Shown: positions 53,730 to 63,015 of the stretch, piece by piece | How positions within the stretch are numbered: position 1 is the first letter of the stretch | Layout: every line of letters starts with the position of its first letter | From: Veillonella parvula | GTDB lineage: Bacteria; Bacillota; Negativicutes; Veillonellales; Veillonellaceae | Reading direction: 5' to 3' | Length of the DNA stretch: 64,000 bases | Assembly (NCBI RefSeq): GCF_902810435.1 | Contig: NZ_LR778174.1 | Coordinates: forward strand, 124,001 to 188,000 | Notes under the pieces: generated by a model | Databases searched by the model: none | Seen by the model: the letters and a program-made list of their open reading frames with translations, nothing else | Told to the model about the DNA's origin: nothing | Made by a program: the position numbers and the translations under genes

Positions 53730-54050
53730 ATGAATAATCAAATTAGCTATGCACCAAAAGCACGAGAAGATTTGCTAGAAATAAAATCTTTTATAGAAGA
53801 AGAAACCGGTGATATTGAGTTAGCTAAGAAAACCGTTTTGGATATAGTAACTGCGAATGATTCGTTGAGTATATTTCCAGAAATGGGGCAGCGATTATTG
53901 ATTAATCTAGGAAGTAAAATTGAATACAGATATTTACTTTGTCATAATTATTTAAGTTTTTACCGTTATTTAGATCGGACTATCTATATTGATAGAATAT
54001 TAAACAGTAGACGTGATTATCTTAGAATATTATTAGATGAAGTACATTAG
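53730..54050 (+). CDS. RelE/ParE-superfamily toxin
   Basis: 106 residues. ISYAPKAREDLLEIKSFIEEETGDIELAKKTVLDIV, then FPEMGQRL..IEYRYLLCHNYLSFYRYLDRTIYIDRILNSRRDYLRIL are the ParE/RelE helices and strands, with the R/Y-rich end common to this group. Antitoxin-first operon with its own promoter and terminator. Confidence 0.87.
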   Translation: MNNQISYAPKAREDLLEIKSFIEEETGDIELAKKTVLDIVTANDSLSIFPEMGQRLLINLGSKIEYRYLLCHNYLSFYRYLDRTIYIDRILNSRRDYLRILLDEVH

Positions 54051-54056
54051 TTCTTA

Positions 54057-54089
54057 AAAGCACTATCATTAATAGATGGTGCTTTTTTT
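54057..54089 (+). terminator. Terminator of the 53.5 kb toxin-antitoxin unit
   Basis: AAGCAC-TATC-ATTAATA-GAT-GGTGCTT followed by TTTTTT. Confidence 0.8.
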
Positions 54090-54190
54090 ATGGACTTTAC
54101 TTGAAGTCCCTTGATAGCCTCTAGGCTTTCACAAATTCTCGAAGAATGTTAAAATAAATCCATATATATTTTTATAGAAATGAGGCTATT

Positions 54191-55816
54191 ATGGAACGGA
54201 TTCAGGAACTTGTGTACACACATGTGCAGGGTGGCCAGTTTAGATGGGTTACTGTTAGCACATTGATGCTCGCATTGGGCACGATTTTGCATTTGGTGAG
54301 CCCTAGTGTGGCTGGGGTAACGCCGAACTGGACGATTGCTACGTACTGCGTAGCTATTTTATTGACTCGTCCTAGTTTGAGTCAAACCTTGGGGATTGGA
54401 CTCGTGGCGGCCCTCATCAATGTATTGACGTCTAAATCAGCGTTCCCTTACGGCAATTTGTTGTCTGAGCCAGGTGGTGCTTTGACGGCGGCTCTCGTAA
54501 CGCGTGCTATGTTGTCCATGAAGTTCCGTAAAATTGGTGGTTTTGATTTAACCCCTGTCGTGTCTGGCTTTTTAGCAACTGTTGTATCTGGTGGTATCTT
54601 TGTTACCATTTTGTGGCAAGTGCTTGGGTTGCCAAATAATGTGTACATGTACGGCATGTGGCCATTGGTACTCATTGTAGGGGCCTTGAATGGTGCCATT
54701 ACACCAATCTTGTATATTCCGGCACAACGTTTATTCTCTAAACGTGGCATGTTGCCAAATGCAGATCAATTGACATCTGATCATAGTCGCTTGACTATTT
54801 TGCCTGAGCGCCAAGCTAAAATATCCATTGAGCACGTAAATTACTATCATCCTAAGGCGACTACACCATCCCTTGAAAATATCAATCTCGATGTAAATGA
54901 AGGTGATTTCCTCGTTGTTACAGGCCCTGCAGGTTGTGGTAAAAGCACCCTTTGTATGGCGATGGTAGGGGCGGTGCCTAAATTCTATGGTGGACGCCTA
55001 GAAGGCATGGTCTTCGTAGATGGTCATGCGACTACGCAAATGGAAATTCCAGAACTAGCGAACCATATCGGTGTAGTTCTAGCCGACTACGATACACAGC
55101 TCGTAACGATGACAGTTCGTGAAGAAGTAGCCTTTGCTATGGAAAACCGCGGTTATGACCGTGAAACTATTAAAGCTCGTTCTGAAGAGGTGTTTAAGCA
55201 AGTTGGCCTCGTAGGCTTAGAAAATCGCAAGATTACAAGTTTATCTGGTGGTCAACGCCAACGTTTGGCTATTGCTTCTGTATTGGCTACGAATCCAACC
55301 GTACTTGTTCTTGACGAACCGACAAGCTCTCTCGATCCAGATGGGACCGCAGAATTATATCGCCTCGTAGGCGATTTGAACCAAAAACACGGTATCACCG
55401 TTGTCGTTATCGACCATGATTTGCATGCCGTATTGCCGTACGCTAACCGCATGGCTCTCATGGTAGATGGCTCTATCGCCTGTGATGACGATGTACCGAC
55501 TACGCTTCGTTACATGTACGAGCACAACATTCACGTCGATGCATTGCCATCCGTGTTTACTACGTATATGGAATTGGAACAAGCCGGCTTCCACAGTGAT
55601 GAACCTTGGCTCAGCATCGAGTCTGCTATCAAGGGCTTGCACCAAATTGAAATGGCTCATGCTATTCAAACCGAGGTGCATGGTAAAAGCAACTCTCCAG
55701 CTAATCAAAGAATTACAGTAGATAATCTTGTTGATCAATCTAATATAGTAGAAAATAGACAACCAGTTCAACGTGTTGATGATGTACCAGGAAAGGACGG
55801 TGGAGCTCATGCTTAA
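54191..55816 (+). CDS. ECF transporter: S component fused to an ATPase
   Basis: 541 residues. Residues about 18-180 are five or six membrane segments resembling TrpP/ThiW-like S components (LMLALGTILHLVSPSVAGVTPNWTIATYCVAILLTRPSL). Residues about 210-450 are an EcfA-type ABC ATPase: Walker A GPAGCGKST (245-253), TVREEVAFAMEN Q-loop zone, signature LSGGQRQR (351-358) and Walker B VLVLDEP (371-377). The last 100 or so residues are a poorly conserved tail. S components are normally separate proteins, so this is a fusion. Substrate not certain (tryptophan-like transporter by similarity). Translation is coupled to the second ATPase. Confidence 0.85.
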   Translation: MERIQELVYTHVQGGQFRWVTVSTLMLALGTILHLVSPSVAGVTPNWTIATYCVAILLTRPSLSQTLGIGLVAALINVLTSKSAFPYGNLLSEPGGALTAALVTRAMLSMKFRKIGGFDLTPVVSGFLATVVSGGIFVTILWQVLGLPNNVYMYGMWPLVLIVGALNGAITPILYIPAQRLFSKRGMLPNADQLTSDHSRLTILPERQAKISIEHVNYYHPKATTPSLENINLDVNEGDFLVVTGPAGCGKSTLCMAMVGAVPKFYGGRLEGMVFVDGHATTQMEIPELANHIGVVLADYDTQLVTMTVREEVAFAMENRGYDRETIKARSEEVFKQVGLVGLENRKITSLSGGQRQRLAIASVLATNPTVLVLDEPTSSLDPDGTAELYRLVGDLNQKHGITVVVIDHDLHAVLPYANRMALMVDGSIACDDDVPTTLRYMYEHNIHVDALPSVFTTYMELEQAGFHSDEPWLSIESAIKGLHQIEMAHAIQTEVHGKSNSPANQRITVDNLVDQSNIVENRQPVQRVDDVPGKDGGAHA

Positions 55817-56621
55817 GGTTGAAAACATCCGCTTTGGCTATGTGCCATCCGTAGATATTTTCCGAAACGTGACTTTCACTATCGAAGGAGGCGAATATAT
55901 CGCTATCGGTGGTCGTAATGGTTGCGGTAAAACGACTATTACGCGATTACTTGTCGGCCTAGAAAAGGCTAGGGAAGGCCACATGTATTATAACGGCAGA
56001 GATATTACGTCCATGCCGCCGTCTAAACGGGGACAATTTATCGGCTACGTATTTCAACAGCCAGATCGCCAAATGTTCAGACCTACCGTAGCCACAGAGG
56101 TTGCCTTCGGACCTGAGTCCTTGGGGCGCAGTAAAGCCGAAGTGAAGCGTATCGTTGATGAAGTATTGGCGCGCACAGGCATCGGTCATTTGCGTGAAGC
56201 CTATCCTCCAACATTGCGCCGCGGTGAAAAGCAACGTGTTGCCATTGCTTCTGCGCTGGCTATGCAGTCTAAAATCCTCATACTTGACGAACCAACCAGT
56301 GGTCAAGATGGTAAGGAAACTAAAGAGCTATTAGCACTATTGCGTCAGCTTAATTCAGAAGGTATCACAATCCTTCTTATTACCCATGATATGGAAATCA
56401 TGGCTAGCGAATGTAGCCGTGCTATCATTATGGGCAACCAAACCGTTGCCTTTGACGGCAGTCCAGAAGAATTATTCAAAAAATCTACGGATGAATTGCA
56501 AGACCTAGGCCTTACAAAACCGCCAAGTGTGGAACTTTCACTAGCGGTACCATCCTTAGGCTATTGCAAATCTATGGATGAATTGAAATCCAAGTTAGTG
56601 GCTCAGTTGAGCGGAAAATAG
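55809..56621 (+). CDS. ECF transporter ATPase, second subunit
   Basis: 270 residues from the ATG at 55809, overlapping the fusion gene by eight bases, with GGAGCTC upstream; an in-frame ATG at 55773 is rejected. Walker A GRNGCGKTT (about 36-44) and Walker B ILILDEPTSGQD are intact, but the ABC signature reads LRRGEKQR instead of LSGGQ-QR. In heterodimeric ECF ATPases one of the two composite sites may be weaker. Confidence 0.88.
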   Translation: MLKVENIRFGYVPSVDIFRNVTFTIEGGEYIAIGGRNGCGKTTITRLLVGLEKAREGHMYYNGRDITSMPPSKRGQFIGYVFQQPDRQMFRPTVATEVAFGPESLGRSKAEVKRIVDEVLARTGIGHLREAYPPTLRRGEKQRVAIASALAMQSKILILDEPTSGQDGKETKELLALLRQLNSEGITILLITHDMEIMASECSRAIIMGNQTVAFDGSPEELFKKSTDELQDLGLTKPPSVELSLAVPSLGYCKSMDELKSKLVAQLSGK

Positions 56622-56630
56622 GAGGGACAT

Positions 56631-57299
56631 ATGGAACGTTTAGTACCGTTAACAAAAATCTTGATGACCCTCGCTGTATCCGTGTGGGCCATCCTGTTGC
56701 GCGACTGGGCATCGCTATTGGCATTAGTCGTAGTAGAACTCGGTGTACTGTTTTTGGCAGGTTTGTTATTCAAACAACGCAAAGCCGTGTTGGCATTAAC
56801 TAGCTTCGCTGTATTTCTTGGACTCATCCAATTCCTTGGCAGTGGCGATGTAACCTCTGCCATTGTATCCGGCTTACGAATGTTGGCTATGACACTTGTT
56901 TTTATAGGCCTGTTGGCAACTACAAAATTGCAAGACCTTACGGCAGCGCTCGTAACACAATGCAAAATTCCTTACGAATATGCATTTATGTTCACTGCTG
57001 CACTGCGCTTCGTGCCTGACTTCATTGCTGAAAGCCATGCTGTACAAGAGGCGCAAGCTTGCCGCGGCTTATCTCTCGAAGGCAACTTCATTAAGCGTAT
57101 CAAATCCTATGCATCTGTTATCCAACCATTGCTGCTAAAATCCTTGGGACGATCCGAAACAATGGCGTTGTCTTTGGAGTTACGTGGATTCGGTGGTCCC
57201 ACACACAGCTTTGCTGCATCTGTAGGATTGAAAAGAATTGACTATACTGTTGTTAGTGCTTTAATTGTTATTACAATACTTTTATTTGTTATTGTGTAA
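56631..57299 (+). CDS. ECF transporter T component
   Basis: 222 residues. Membrane segments begin LTKILMTLAVSVWAILLRDWASLLALVVVELGVLFLAG; the coupling motifs are ACRGLSLEGNF and SETMALSLELRGFGG, the two A-R-G type motifs that contact the ATPases. GGAGGG precedes the ATG. Completes a dedicated S-A/A/T operon. Confidence 0.88.
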   Translation: MERLVPLTKILMTLAVSVWAILLRDWASLLALVVVELGVLFLAGLLFKQRKAVLALTSFAVFLGLIQFLGSGDVTSAIVSGLRMLAMTLVFIGLLATTKLQDLTAALVTQCKIPYEYAFMFTAALRFVPDFIAESHAVQEAQACRGLSLEGNFIKRIKSYASVIQPLLLKSLGRSETMALSLELRGFGGPTHSFAASVGLKRIDYTVVSALIVITILLFVIV

Positions 57300-57653
57300 T
57301 TTTCTTATATATCAAGTAAGAGTATAACTTTGCTCCTATAGAAATGTATTAGCTTTAATAGTCATAATAAAGAATATGATAAAAGTATATAAGTAAAATA
57401 AGAGCTTTTTACTTATATATGCTTCAAAACGTATATGCTGAGTGGTAAAAAACGTTGTTTTTACCACTCAGTTTTGTTGTATTGGGGATATAGATGTAAA
57501 ATATGTAATTCTTACCTCAAAAGATGGATAAAAGTGAAATGGTATGTTATACGAATAGTTCGTCCTTTTTCTTGCGTATGTGGGCTATTTTTATATATTA
57601 TGTTAAATAGAAATAATATTTTTTAGGATACCTACAGTTTTGAGGAATACTTT
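57300..57653. other. Intergenic region after the ECF operon
   Basis: 354 bases, A+T rich; holds a strong terminator at 57438 and no supported gene. A 63-codon open frame at 57435 runs through the terminator and is not credible. Confidence 0.65.
57438..57476 (+). terminator. Intrinsic terminator of the ECF operon
   Basis: CTGAGTGGTAAAAA / TTTTTACCACTCAG, perfect 14-bp stem, then TTTTG. Confidence 0.9.
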
Positions 57654-58154
57654 ATGAGTGAATTAGTAATACGACCAATTACAAAAGGTGATATAGCCCC
57701 TTGTTTAGATATTTATAACTATGAGGTTGTAAACGGCGTAGCCACGCTTGATCTTGAACCTCGCACGTTGTCAGAGTGGCAGGAGTGGCATGAGTCTCAT
57801 AGCGATGAGCACCATCCTATTGTGGTAGGTACCATTGATGGGATTGTAGCAGGCTATGCATCGCTTTCACCATATCGACCTAAAGAGGCCTACAAAAGTA
57901 CCGTCGAATTATCTATCTATATCCATCAAGATTATCGTGGTAGGGGAATCGCTACACAGCTGATGGCTCATATTTTAGAAATAGCAAAAAATGATCCGTT
58001 ATTGCACAATGTGGTATCCGTTATTACGGCTGGCAATGAAGGCAGCACCAAGTTACACGCGCGATTTGGCTTTACCTATTGTGGTTTAACGCCTCAAGTT
58101 GGATTCAAACATGGTAAATATCAGGATACCGAAACATACGCATTATTGGTATAA
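57654..58154 (+). CDS. GNAT N-acetyltransferase, phosphinothricin-acetyltransferase-like
   Basis: 166 residues. IRPITKGDIAPCLDIYNYEVVNGVATLDLEPRTLSEWQEW at the start and the acetyl-CoA loop YRGRGIATQLM (about 106-116) followed by GNEGSTKLHARFGFTYCGLTPQVGFKHGKYQDTETY are typical of the PAT/bar group. These acetylate phosphinothricin-like or methionine-sulphone type amino acids; the native substrate here is unknown. Not closely similar to the GNATs at 35499 and 44848. Confidence 0.85.
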   Translation: MSELVIRPITKGDIAPCLDIYNYEVVNGVATLDLEPRTLSEWQEWHESHSDEHHPIVVGTIDGIVAGYASLSPYRPKEAYKSTVELSIYIHQDYRGRGIATQLMAHILEIAKNDPLLHNVVSVITAGNEGSTKLHARFGFTYCGLTPQVGFKHGKYQDTETYALLV

Positions 58155-58254
58155 TAATTAGTATAGTAAAAGATAAATATTAATACGTTATACTAATGAT
58201 GTATAGATTATAGATAAGGATTCGCCAGGGGTTAGGGCGAATAGGGGTGATTGA

Positions 58255-59118
58255 ATGAACATGAAAGATGAACGGCAGTTCGTTGGATATAGTAAATATC
58301 GTAGCCGTCTCGTGGACGGTCATGTGCATACGGAGTTATGTCCACATGGTAGTGGGGACCGAACTGCGATGATGATTGAGAAGGCCATCGAGTTGCGTAT
58401 CGAAAAGGTATGCCTTACAGAACATGCACCATTGCCAATAGCTTTTGCTGCAGAATATGGTGGTGATAAAAAGGCCTATGACACAGCGTCTTTGAAATTA
58501 AATGAAGTTGATACTTACTTAGAGTTGGGTCGTCAATTACAACGTGCCTATGGCACACATATCGATATTTCTCTCGGTTTTGAAGTCGATTATATTCCAG
58601 GCTTTGAATCAGACATTCAAGAGTTCTTGGATCGCTATGGTCCGTTGACGGATGATAATATTTTATCCGTTCACTTTATGGAAGGCGTTAATAATGCCTT
58701 TTACTGCTTAGACTACAGTCCTGAAGAATTCGAAAAAGGCTTCGGCCCGTGGATCGAAAAACAATATGAGTTATATTACAAGTATTATTCTACAGTGCGT
58801 CAAGCCGTGCGTGCTGACCTCGGTGAATATACACCTAAACGCATAGGTCATTTTGATTTAATCAAGAAATACCAACATCACTTTGGATTTGAACGTCATT
58901 TAGATCGTCGCAATGCGCAGGTGGTGAGCGATATTTTGCATATCATGCGCGTTCAAGGTCGCGAGCTAGACTACAACATGAGCGGCTTCTTCAAATCAGA
59001 TTGTCGTGAAATGTACCCAAGCCGTTTCATTCAAGGCATGGCGGCTATCATCGGTGTGCCATTTGTATTGGGGTCTGATGCACATAGCGTGGCAGATATA
59101 GAAAACGTTTGGGGCTAG
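58255..59118 (+). CDS. hisJ: Histidinol-phosphatase, PHP family
   Basis: 287 residues. VDGHVHTELCPHGSGD (about 19-34) holds the first metal-binding histidines of the PHP domain; LTEHAPLP, FEVDYIPGFE, SVHFMEG and the final GSDAHSVADI supply the rest. The size and HxHTxxCxHG motif match HisK/HisJ histidinol-phosphatases. It opens the his gene group, although separated from hisZG by a hairpin. GGGGTGATTG lies upstream. Confidence 0.9.
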   Translation: MNMKDERQFVGYSKYRSRLVDGHVHTELCPHGSGDRTAMMIEKAIELRIEKVCLTEHAPLPIAFAAEYGGDKKAYDTASLKLNEVDTYLELGRQLQRAYGTHIDISLGFEVDYIPGFESDIQEFLDRYGPLTDDNILSVHFMEGVNNAFYCLDYSPEEFEKGFGPWIEKQYELYYKYYSTVRQAVRADLGEYTPKRIGHFDLIKKYQHHFGFERHLDRRNAQVVSDILHIMRVQGRELDYNMSGFFKSDCREMYPSRFIQGMAAIIGVPFVLGSDAHSVADIENVWG

Positions 59119-59154
59119 TATAAAATCATTATTATAGTAAATACATGAAATATT

Positions 59155-59190
59155 AACGGTTCTATTGACAATTCTATAGAACCGTTATAT
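59155..59190 (+). terminator. Hairpin after hisJ
   Basis: AACGGTTCTAT (59155-59165) / ATAGAACCGTT (59176-59186) followed by ATATTATG. The T run is poor, so termination may be partial. Confidence 0.6.
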
Positions 59191-59361
59191 TATGATTTCA
59201 TACTTTAATAAATTAAAGCGATAAAATAGAAAAGTATCGATATAGGTAAATTTTTTCTCATAGTGTATTGGATAGCCACATAATCCCAATGATAGTACAG
59301 AAATATGGCTTTCACAGGCGTGAGAAATAATATGAATCAATTGATAGAAAGGATGTTTACG

Positions 59362-60966
59362 ATGGTACAGCAGCAATTACCTACTGGTTTCCGCGATGAT
59401 ATAGGGATTGTAGCAGAGCGCAAGGATGATGTGAGTCAATATGTACTCGGTCTTTGTCGAAATCGTCAATACACAAAGATCTCTACGCCTCTCGTAGAGT
59501 ACAAAGATGTATTCAATGGCTATGCAATGGGGCGCGGTCAACATATGTACGAATTCATGGATAGTTCTGAAGTGTCCGTCGTAATTCGTCCTGATTTGAC
59601 AATGCCTATCGGTCGTTTCTTGGCGACTACAAATATTGAATTGCCTCGCACGTTCTACTATTTGGGCGATGTGTTTATGAAAAATAAAAAGCACCGTGGT
59701 GATGTTAACCAAGTGACGCAAGGTGGCATCGAGATGGTAGGCTACGAAGGGCTTGAGGCTGAGCAAGAGTGCTTCAAGATTATTAAAGAGGTGAACGAAG
59801 CTCAGTTGGGTAATCATTTGTTGCTCGAAATTGGGGATGCTCGTTTTTCTCGTGCTATTACCGATGCTCTAGGACTCAGCGATGATGAAAAAACGGAGCT
59901 CTTAGAGGCGTTATTCACTAAATATTTGCCACGATATAACGAGTTGATTTCTGACTTTAAAAATAGTGCGCTATATCCTTTCTTAAATGTATGGCCTCGC
60001 TTGTTTGGTACGGTTCAAGATATAAAGGATGAGCTTAATCAAATTATCTTGCCTGCAGCGGCACAGCGCATTTTAGATAATCTTGTAGATATGGCAAATC
60101 AAGTGGAAGCAACGGGGCAACAGGTTCGCATCGATGTATCTACGGAACCGCTTCAATCCTATTACACAGGCCTTACTTTTAGAGGCTATGTGGACGGCGT
60201 GTCTCAATACATCGTCAGCGGCGGTCGCTATGATGGCTTGCTATCTAGCTTTGATGGTACGCCGATGCCGGCAGTAGGGATGGCTTTTAATATCGACGTC
60301 TTGACTGATATTACCTTGCAGGGTGAAAGCAAAGCTCAAGATAACGATACATTACGCATTGCTCTTACGAAGGGGCGCGTAGAAAAGGATTTTATTCCAC
60401 TCCTAGAAGCATGTGGCATTGATTGCGAGCCATTACATAATAAGGCTCGAAAGCTCATTATCTCTTTGGGCGATTCTATGGAGGTCATCCTTGCAAAGGG
60501 GCCAGATGTAACGACGTACTTGAAAAATGGTGTTGTTGACCTTGGTATCGTGGGTAGCGATGTCTTAGATGAACAAGATGACACGAGCTATGAAATGCTA
60601 GATTTACAAACGGGTAAATGCCAATTTATCTTGGCGTCCTTAGCGGGCTATGATCCTAAAGAAGGTCGCCGTCAACGAATTGGTACGAAATATCCAATTG
60701 TTACAAAACAGTACTTTGGAGCTCAAGATGTGGAAATCATCAAGATTGAAGGCTCTGTTGAGCTGGCCCCACTTGTAGGACTAGCAGATGCTATCGTAGA
60801 TATTACGGAAACGGGTACCACTTTGCGTGAAAACAATCTAGAAATCTTCGATTGGCTACAGCCCATATCTACACGCTTAGTAGCAAATCCATTAGCATTA
60901 AAACAAAAGCGAAATACCATTTTTAAACTCATAGATCAGCTTTCAGAAGCAATTAATAAAAATTAA
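59362..60966 (+). CDS. hisZG: ATP phosphoribosyltransferase, HisZ-HisG fusion
   Basis: 534 residues from the ATG at 59362, which has AAGGA eight bases upstream; three earlier in-frame ATGs are poorly spaced. Residues 1 to about 322 are HisZ, the catalytically inactive histidyl-tRNA-synthetase paralogue (LPTGFRDDIG, MYEFMDSSEVSVVIRPDLTMPIGRF, YYTGLTFRGYVDG, SGGRYDGLL). Residues about 330-534 are short-form HisG (LRIALTKGRVEKDFIPLLEACGID, GVVDLGIVGSDVLDE, VELAPLVGLADAIVDITETGTTLREN). The two are usually separate chains forming a hetero-octamer; here they are one. It makes phosphoribosyl-ATP, the first step of histidine synthesis, with HisZ giving activation and histidine feedback. Confidence 0.92.
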   Translation: MVQQQLPTGFRDDIGIVAERKDDVSQYVLGLCRNRQYTKISTPLVEYKDVFNGYAMGRGQHMYEFMDSSEVSVVIRPDLTMPIGRFLATTNIELPRTFYYLGDVFMKNKKHRGDVNQVTQGGIEMVGYEGLEAEQECFKIIKEVNEAQLGNHLLLEIGDARFSRAITDALGLSDDEKTELLEALFTKYLPRYNELISDFKNSALYPFLNVWPRLFGTVQDIKDELNQIILPAAAQRILDNLVDMANQVEATGQQVRIDVSTEPLQSYYTGLTFRGYVDGVSQYIVSGGRYDGLLSSFDGTPMPAVGMAFNIDVLTDITLQGESKAQDNDTLRIALTKGRVEKDFIPLLEACGIDCEPLHNKARKLIISLGDSMEVILAKGPDVTTYLKNGVVDLGIVGSDVLDEQDDTSYEMLDLQTGKCQFILASLAGYDPKEGRRQRIGTKYPIVTKQYFGAQDVEIIKIEGSVELAPLVGLADAIVDITETGTTLRENNLEIFDWLQPISTRLVANPLALKQKRNTIFKLIDQLSEAINKN

Positions 60967-61038
60967 TAAATAAGATGTAGAGTGAATCATATATTTAACT
61001 AGCAATATGGATAGCTCAAGTAGGAAGAAGGATGACAG

Positions 61039-62316
61039 ATGAAAATATATAAGGAATCATTAGAGGCGATGCTTGCTATCGTACGGAATTACACACAGCA
61101 AACCACAGATATGGAGATTGAACGTCGGGTGTACGATATCATTGCTGATGTCCGCACTAACGGTGATGCAGCGCTCAAATCGTATTCTGAAAAATTTGAC
61201 GGTGTTTCCATTGAAGATTTCAAGGTGCCTCAAGAGGAAATCGACGCAGCTTATGAGTCTTTATCTGATGATTTGAAAGCCGCATTATTAAAGGCAAAGG
61301 CGAATATTACAGAATTCCACAGCCGTGAAATCGAGCAGGGTTTTGTGGATATGGATACACCGGGTATCATCCGTGGTCAAAAGGTCATTCCTTTGGCTCG
61401 TGTTGGTCTTTACGTTCCTGGAGGTACAGCCGCGTATCCTTCGACCATTATCATGACTGCTTTGCCCGCAAAGATTGCAGGCGTAAAAGAAATCATCATG
61501 GTTACGCCGCCTCAAAAGGATGGCATTAATCCTGCCGTATTAGGTGCTGCAAAGCTTGCCGGCGTTGATGCGGTATATCAAGTGGGCGGTGCTCAAGGTG
61601 TGGCGGCCCTTGCTTATGGTACGGAAACGATTCCAAAGGTAGATAAAATCGTAGGTCCTGGCAATATTTACGTGGCAACGGCAAAACGTCAAGTGTTTGG
61701 TCAAGTCGATATCGACATGATTGCGGGCCCAAGTGAAATTGGTGTTATCGCCGATGACAGCGCAAATCCAGTGCATCTCGCAGCAGATCTCTTATCCCAA
61801 GCGGAACATGACCCTCGTGCGCGCGCCATTATGGTGACTACCAGTGAAAGCTTAGCAAATGCCGTATCCGATGAGGTAGAACGTCAACTTAAATTGTTAC
61901 CTCGTGAAAGCATCGCTCGTCCAGCTATTGAAAATAACAGTTACATTGCCATTATGGACAGCATTGAAGACATGTTCACGGTGATGAACGAAGTGGCTCC
62001 AGAACACTTGGAAATCCAATTGCAAGATCCAATGAACTATATGAGCCTCGTTCAAAATGCAGGCTCCGTATTCCTCGGTGCCTATGCGTCTGAGCCATTG
62101 GGCGATTATGTAGGTGGTACGAACCACGTATTGCCTACTAGTGGTACGGCGCGATTCTCGTCTCCGTTAGGCGTATATGATTTCGTGAAACGTACATCCT
62201 TTACACAATTTACAAAAGAACGTTTAGAAGAAGTGGCAAAACACATTACTTCATTGGCTCGTACGGAAGGTCTCGAAGCGCATGCTCGTGCCATCGAAGT
62301 ACGATTTGAAAAATAG
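61039..62316 (+). CDS. hisD: Histidinol dehydrogenase
   Basis: 425 residues. VGLYVPGGTAAYPSTIIMTALPAKIAGV, VGPGNIYVATAKRQVFGQVDIDMIAGPSEI and LLSQAEHDPRARAI are HisD signatures, with zinc-site Gln and His in the last. APEHLEIQ and GTNHVLPTSGTARFSSPLGVYDF complete it. It oxidises histidinol to histidine in two steps. AGAAGGATGAC lies upstream; 72 bases after hisZG. Confidence 0.95.
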   Translation: MKIYKESLEAMLAIVRNYTQQTTDMEIERRVYDIIADVRTNGDAALKSYSEKFDGVSIEDFKVPQEEIDAAYESLSDDLKAALLKAKANITEFHSREIEQGFVDMDTPGIIRGQKVIPLARVGLYVPGGTAAYPSTIIMTALPAKIAGVKEIIMVTPPQKDGINPAVLGAAKLAGVDAVYQVGGAQGVAALAYGTETIPKVDKIVGPGNIYVATAKRQVFGQVDIDMIAGPSEIGVIADDSANPVHLAADLLSQAEHDPRARAIMVTTSESLANAVSDEVERQLKLLPRESIARPAIENNSYIAIMDSIEDMFTVMNEVAPEHLEIQLQDPMNYMSLVQNAGSVFLGAYASEPLGDYVGGTNHVLPTSGTARFSSPLGVYDFVKRTSFTQFTKERLEEVAKHITSLARTEGLEAHARAIEVRFEK

Positions 62317-62398
62317 ATTTGGAATCTATATTTAAATATAGATTGAGATAAAGATTGCTATATATTTTTTAATATAGTTTTGATAGATAGAGGTCGCT

Positions 62399-62989
62399 AT
62401 GATACGCACAGGTACGGTGCAACGCACCACTCAAGAAACAGATATTACAGTAGAAATTACCCTTGATGGGGTGCAAACGAGCTCCATCTCGACCGGAATA
62501 GGCTTCTTTGACCATATGTTGACGCTATTGGCGAAACACGGCCGTTTTGGACTTGTGGTAGAGGCAAAGGGAGATACATATGTGGATGCTCATCATACGG
62601 TTGAGGACGTTGGACTTGCATTAGGTCAGGCCTTGGTGAAAGCCCTTGGCGACAAGGCTGGTATCGAGCGCTACGGCGATGCGTGGGTTCCTATGGATGA
62701 AGCATTGACACAAGTTGTAATCGATTTGAGCGGTCGTCCATACCTCGTATTCCAAGGGGAATGGAGCACGCCGGTTTTAGGTGGCAACTTTGAAACAGAG
62801 TTGGTGGAGGACTTTTTCCAAGCTCTTGCCATGAGCGCTGCTATGAACTTACATGTGCGCAATTTATATGGTCGCAATACACACCACATTATTGAAAGCA
62901 TGTTTAAGGCTACGGGACGTGCATTGCGCAAAGCAGTTATTATCAACCCAGATATCCAAGGCGTAAATTCTACAAAGGGCGTTATTTAA
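62399..62989 (+). CDS. hisB: Imidazoleglycerol-phosphate dehydratase
   Basis: 196 residues, single-function His[36 protein letters not shown] and [19 protein letters not shown] carry the manganese-binding histidines. The phosphatase function is supplied by the separate PHP enzyme upstream. Confidence 0.95.
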   Translation: MIRTGTVQRTTQETDITVEITLDGVQTSSISTGIGFFDHMLTLLAKHGRFGLVVEAKGDTYVDAHHTVEDVGLALGQALVKALGDKAGIERYGDAWVPMDEALTQVVIDLSGRPYLVFQGEWSTPVLGGNFETELVEDFFQALAMSAAMNLHVRNLYGRNTHHIIESMFKATGRALRKAVIINPDIQGVNSTKGVI

Positions 62990-63015
62990 TACAGTCATTT
63001 AATAAAGGAGAACCT

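Noticed and set aside
57435-57626. 63-codon plus-strand frame after the ECF operon
   Set aside because: It reads through the perfect terminator hairpin at 57438-57471 and has no ribosome-binding site.
59192-59224. Possible his leader peptide upstream of hisZG
   Set aside because: The ten-residue frame contains no histidine codons and no attenuator follows it, so it does not look like a his leader.
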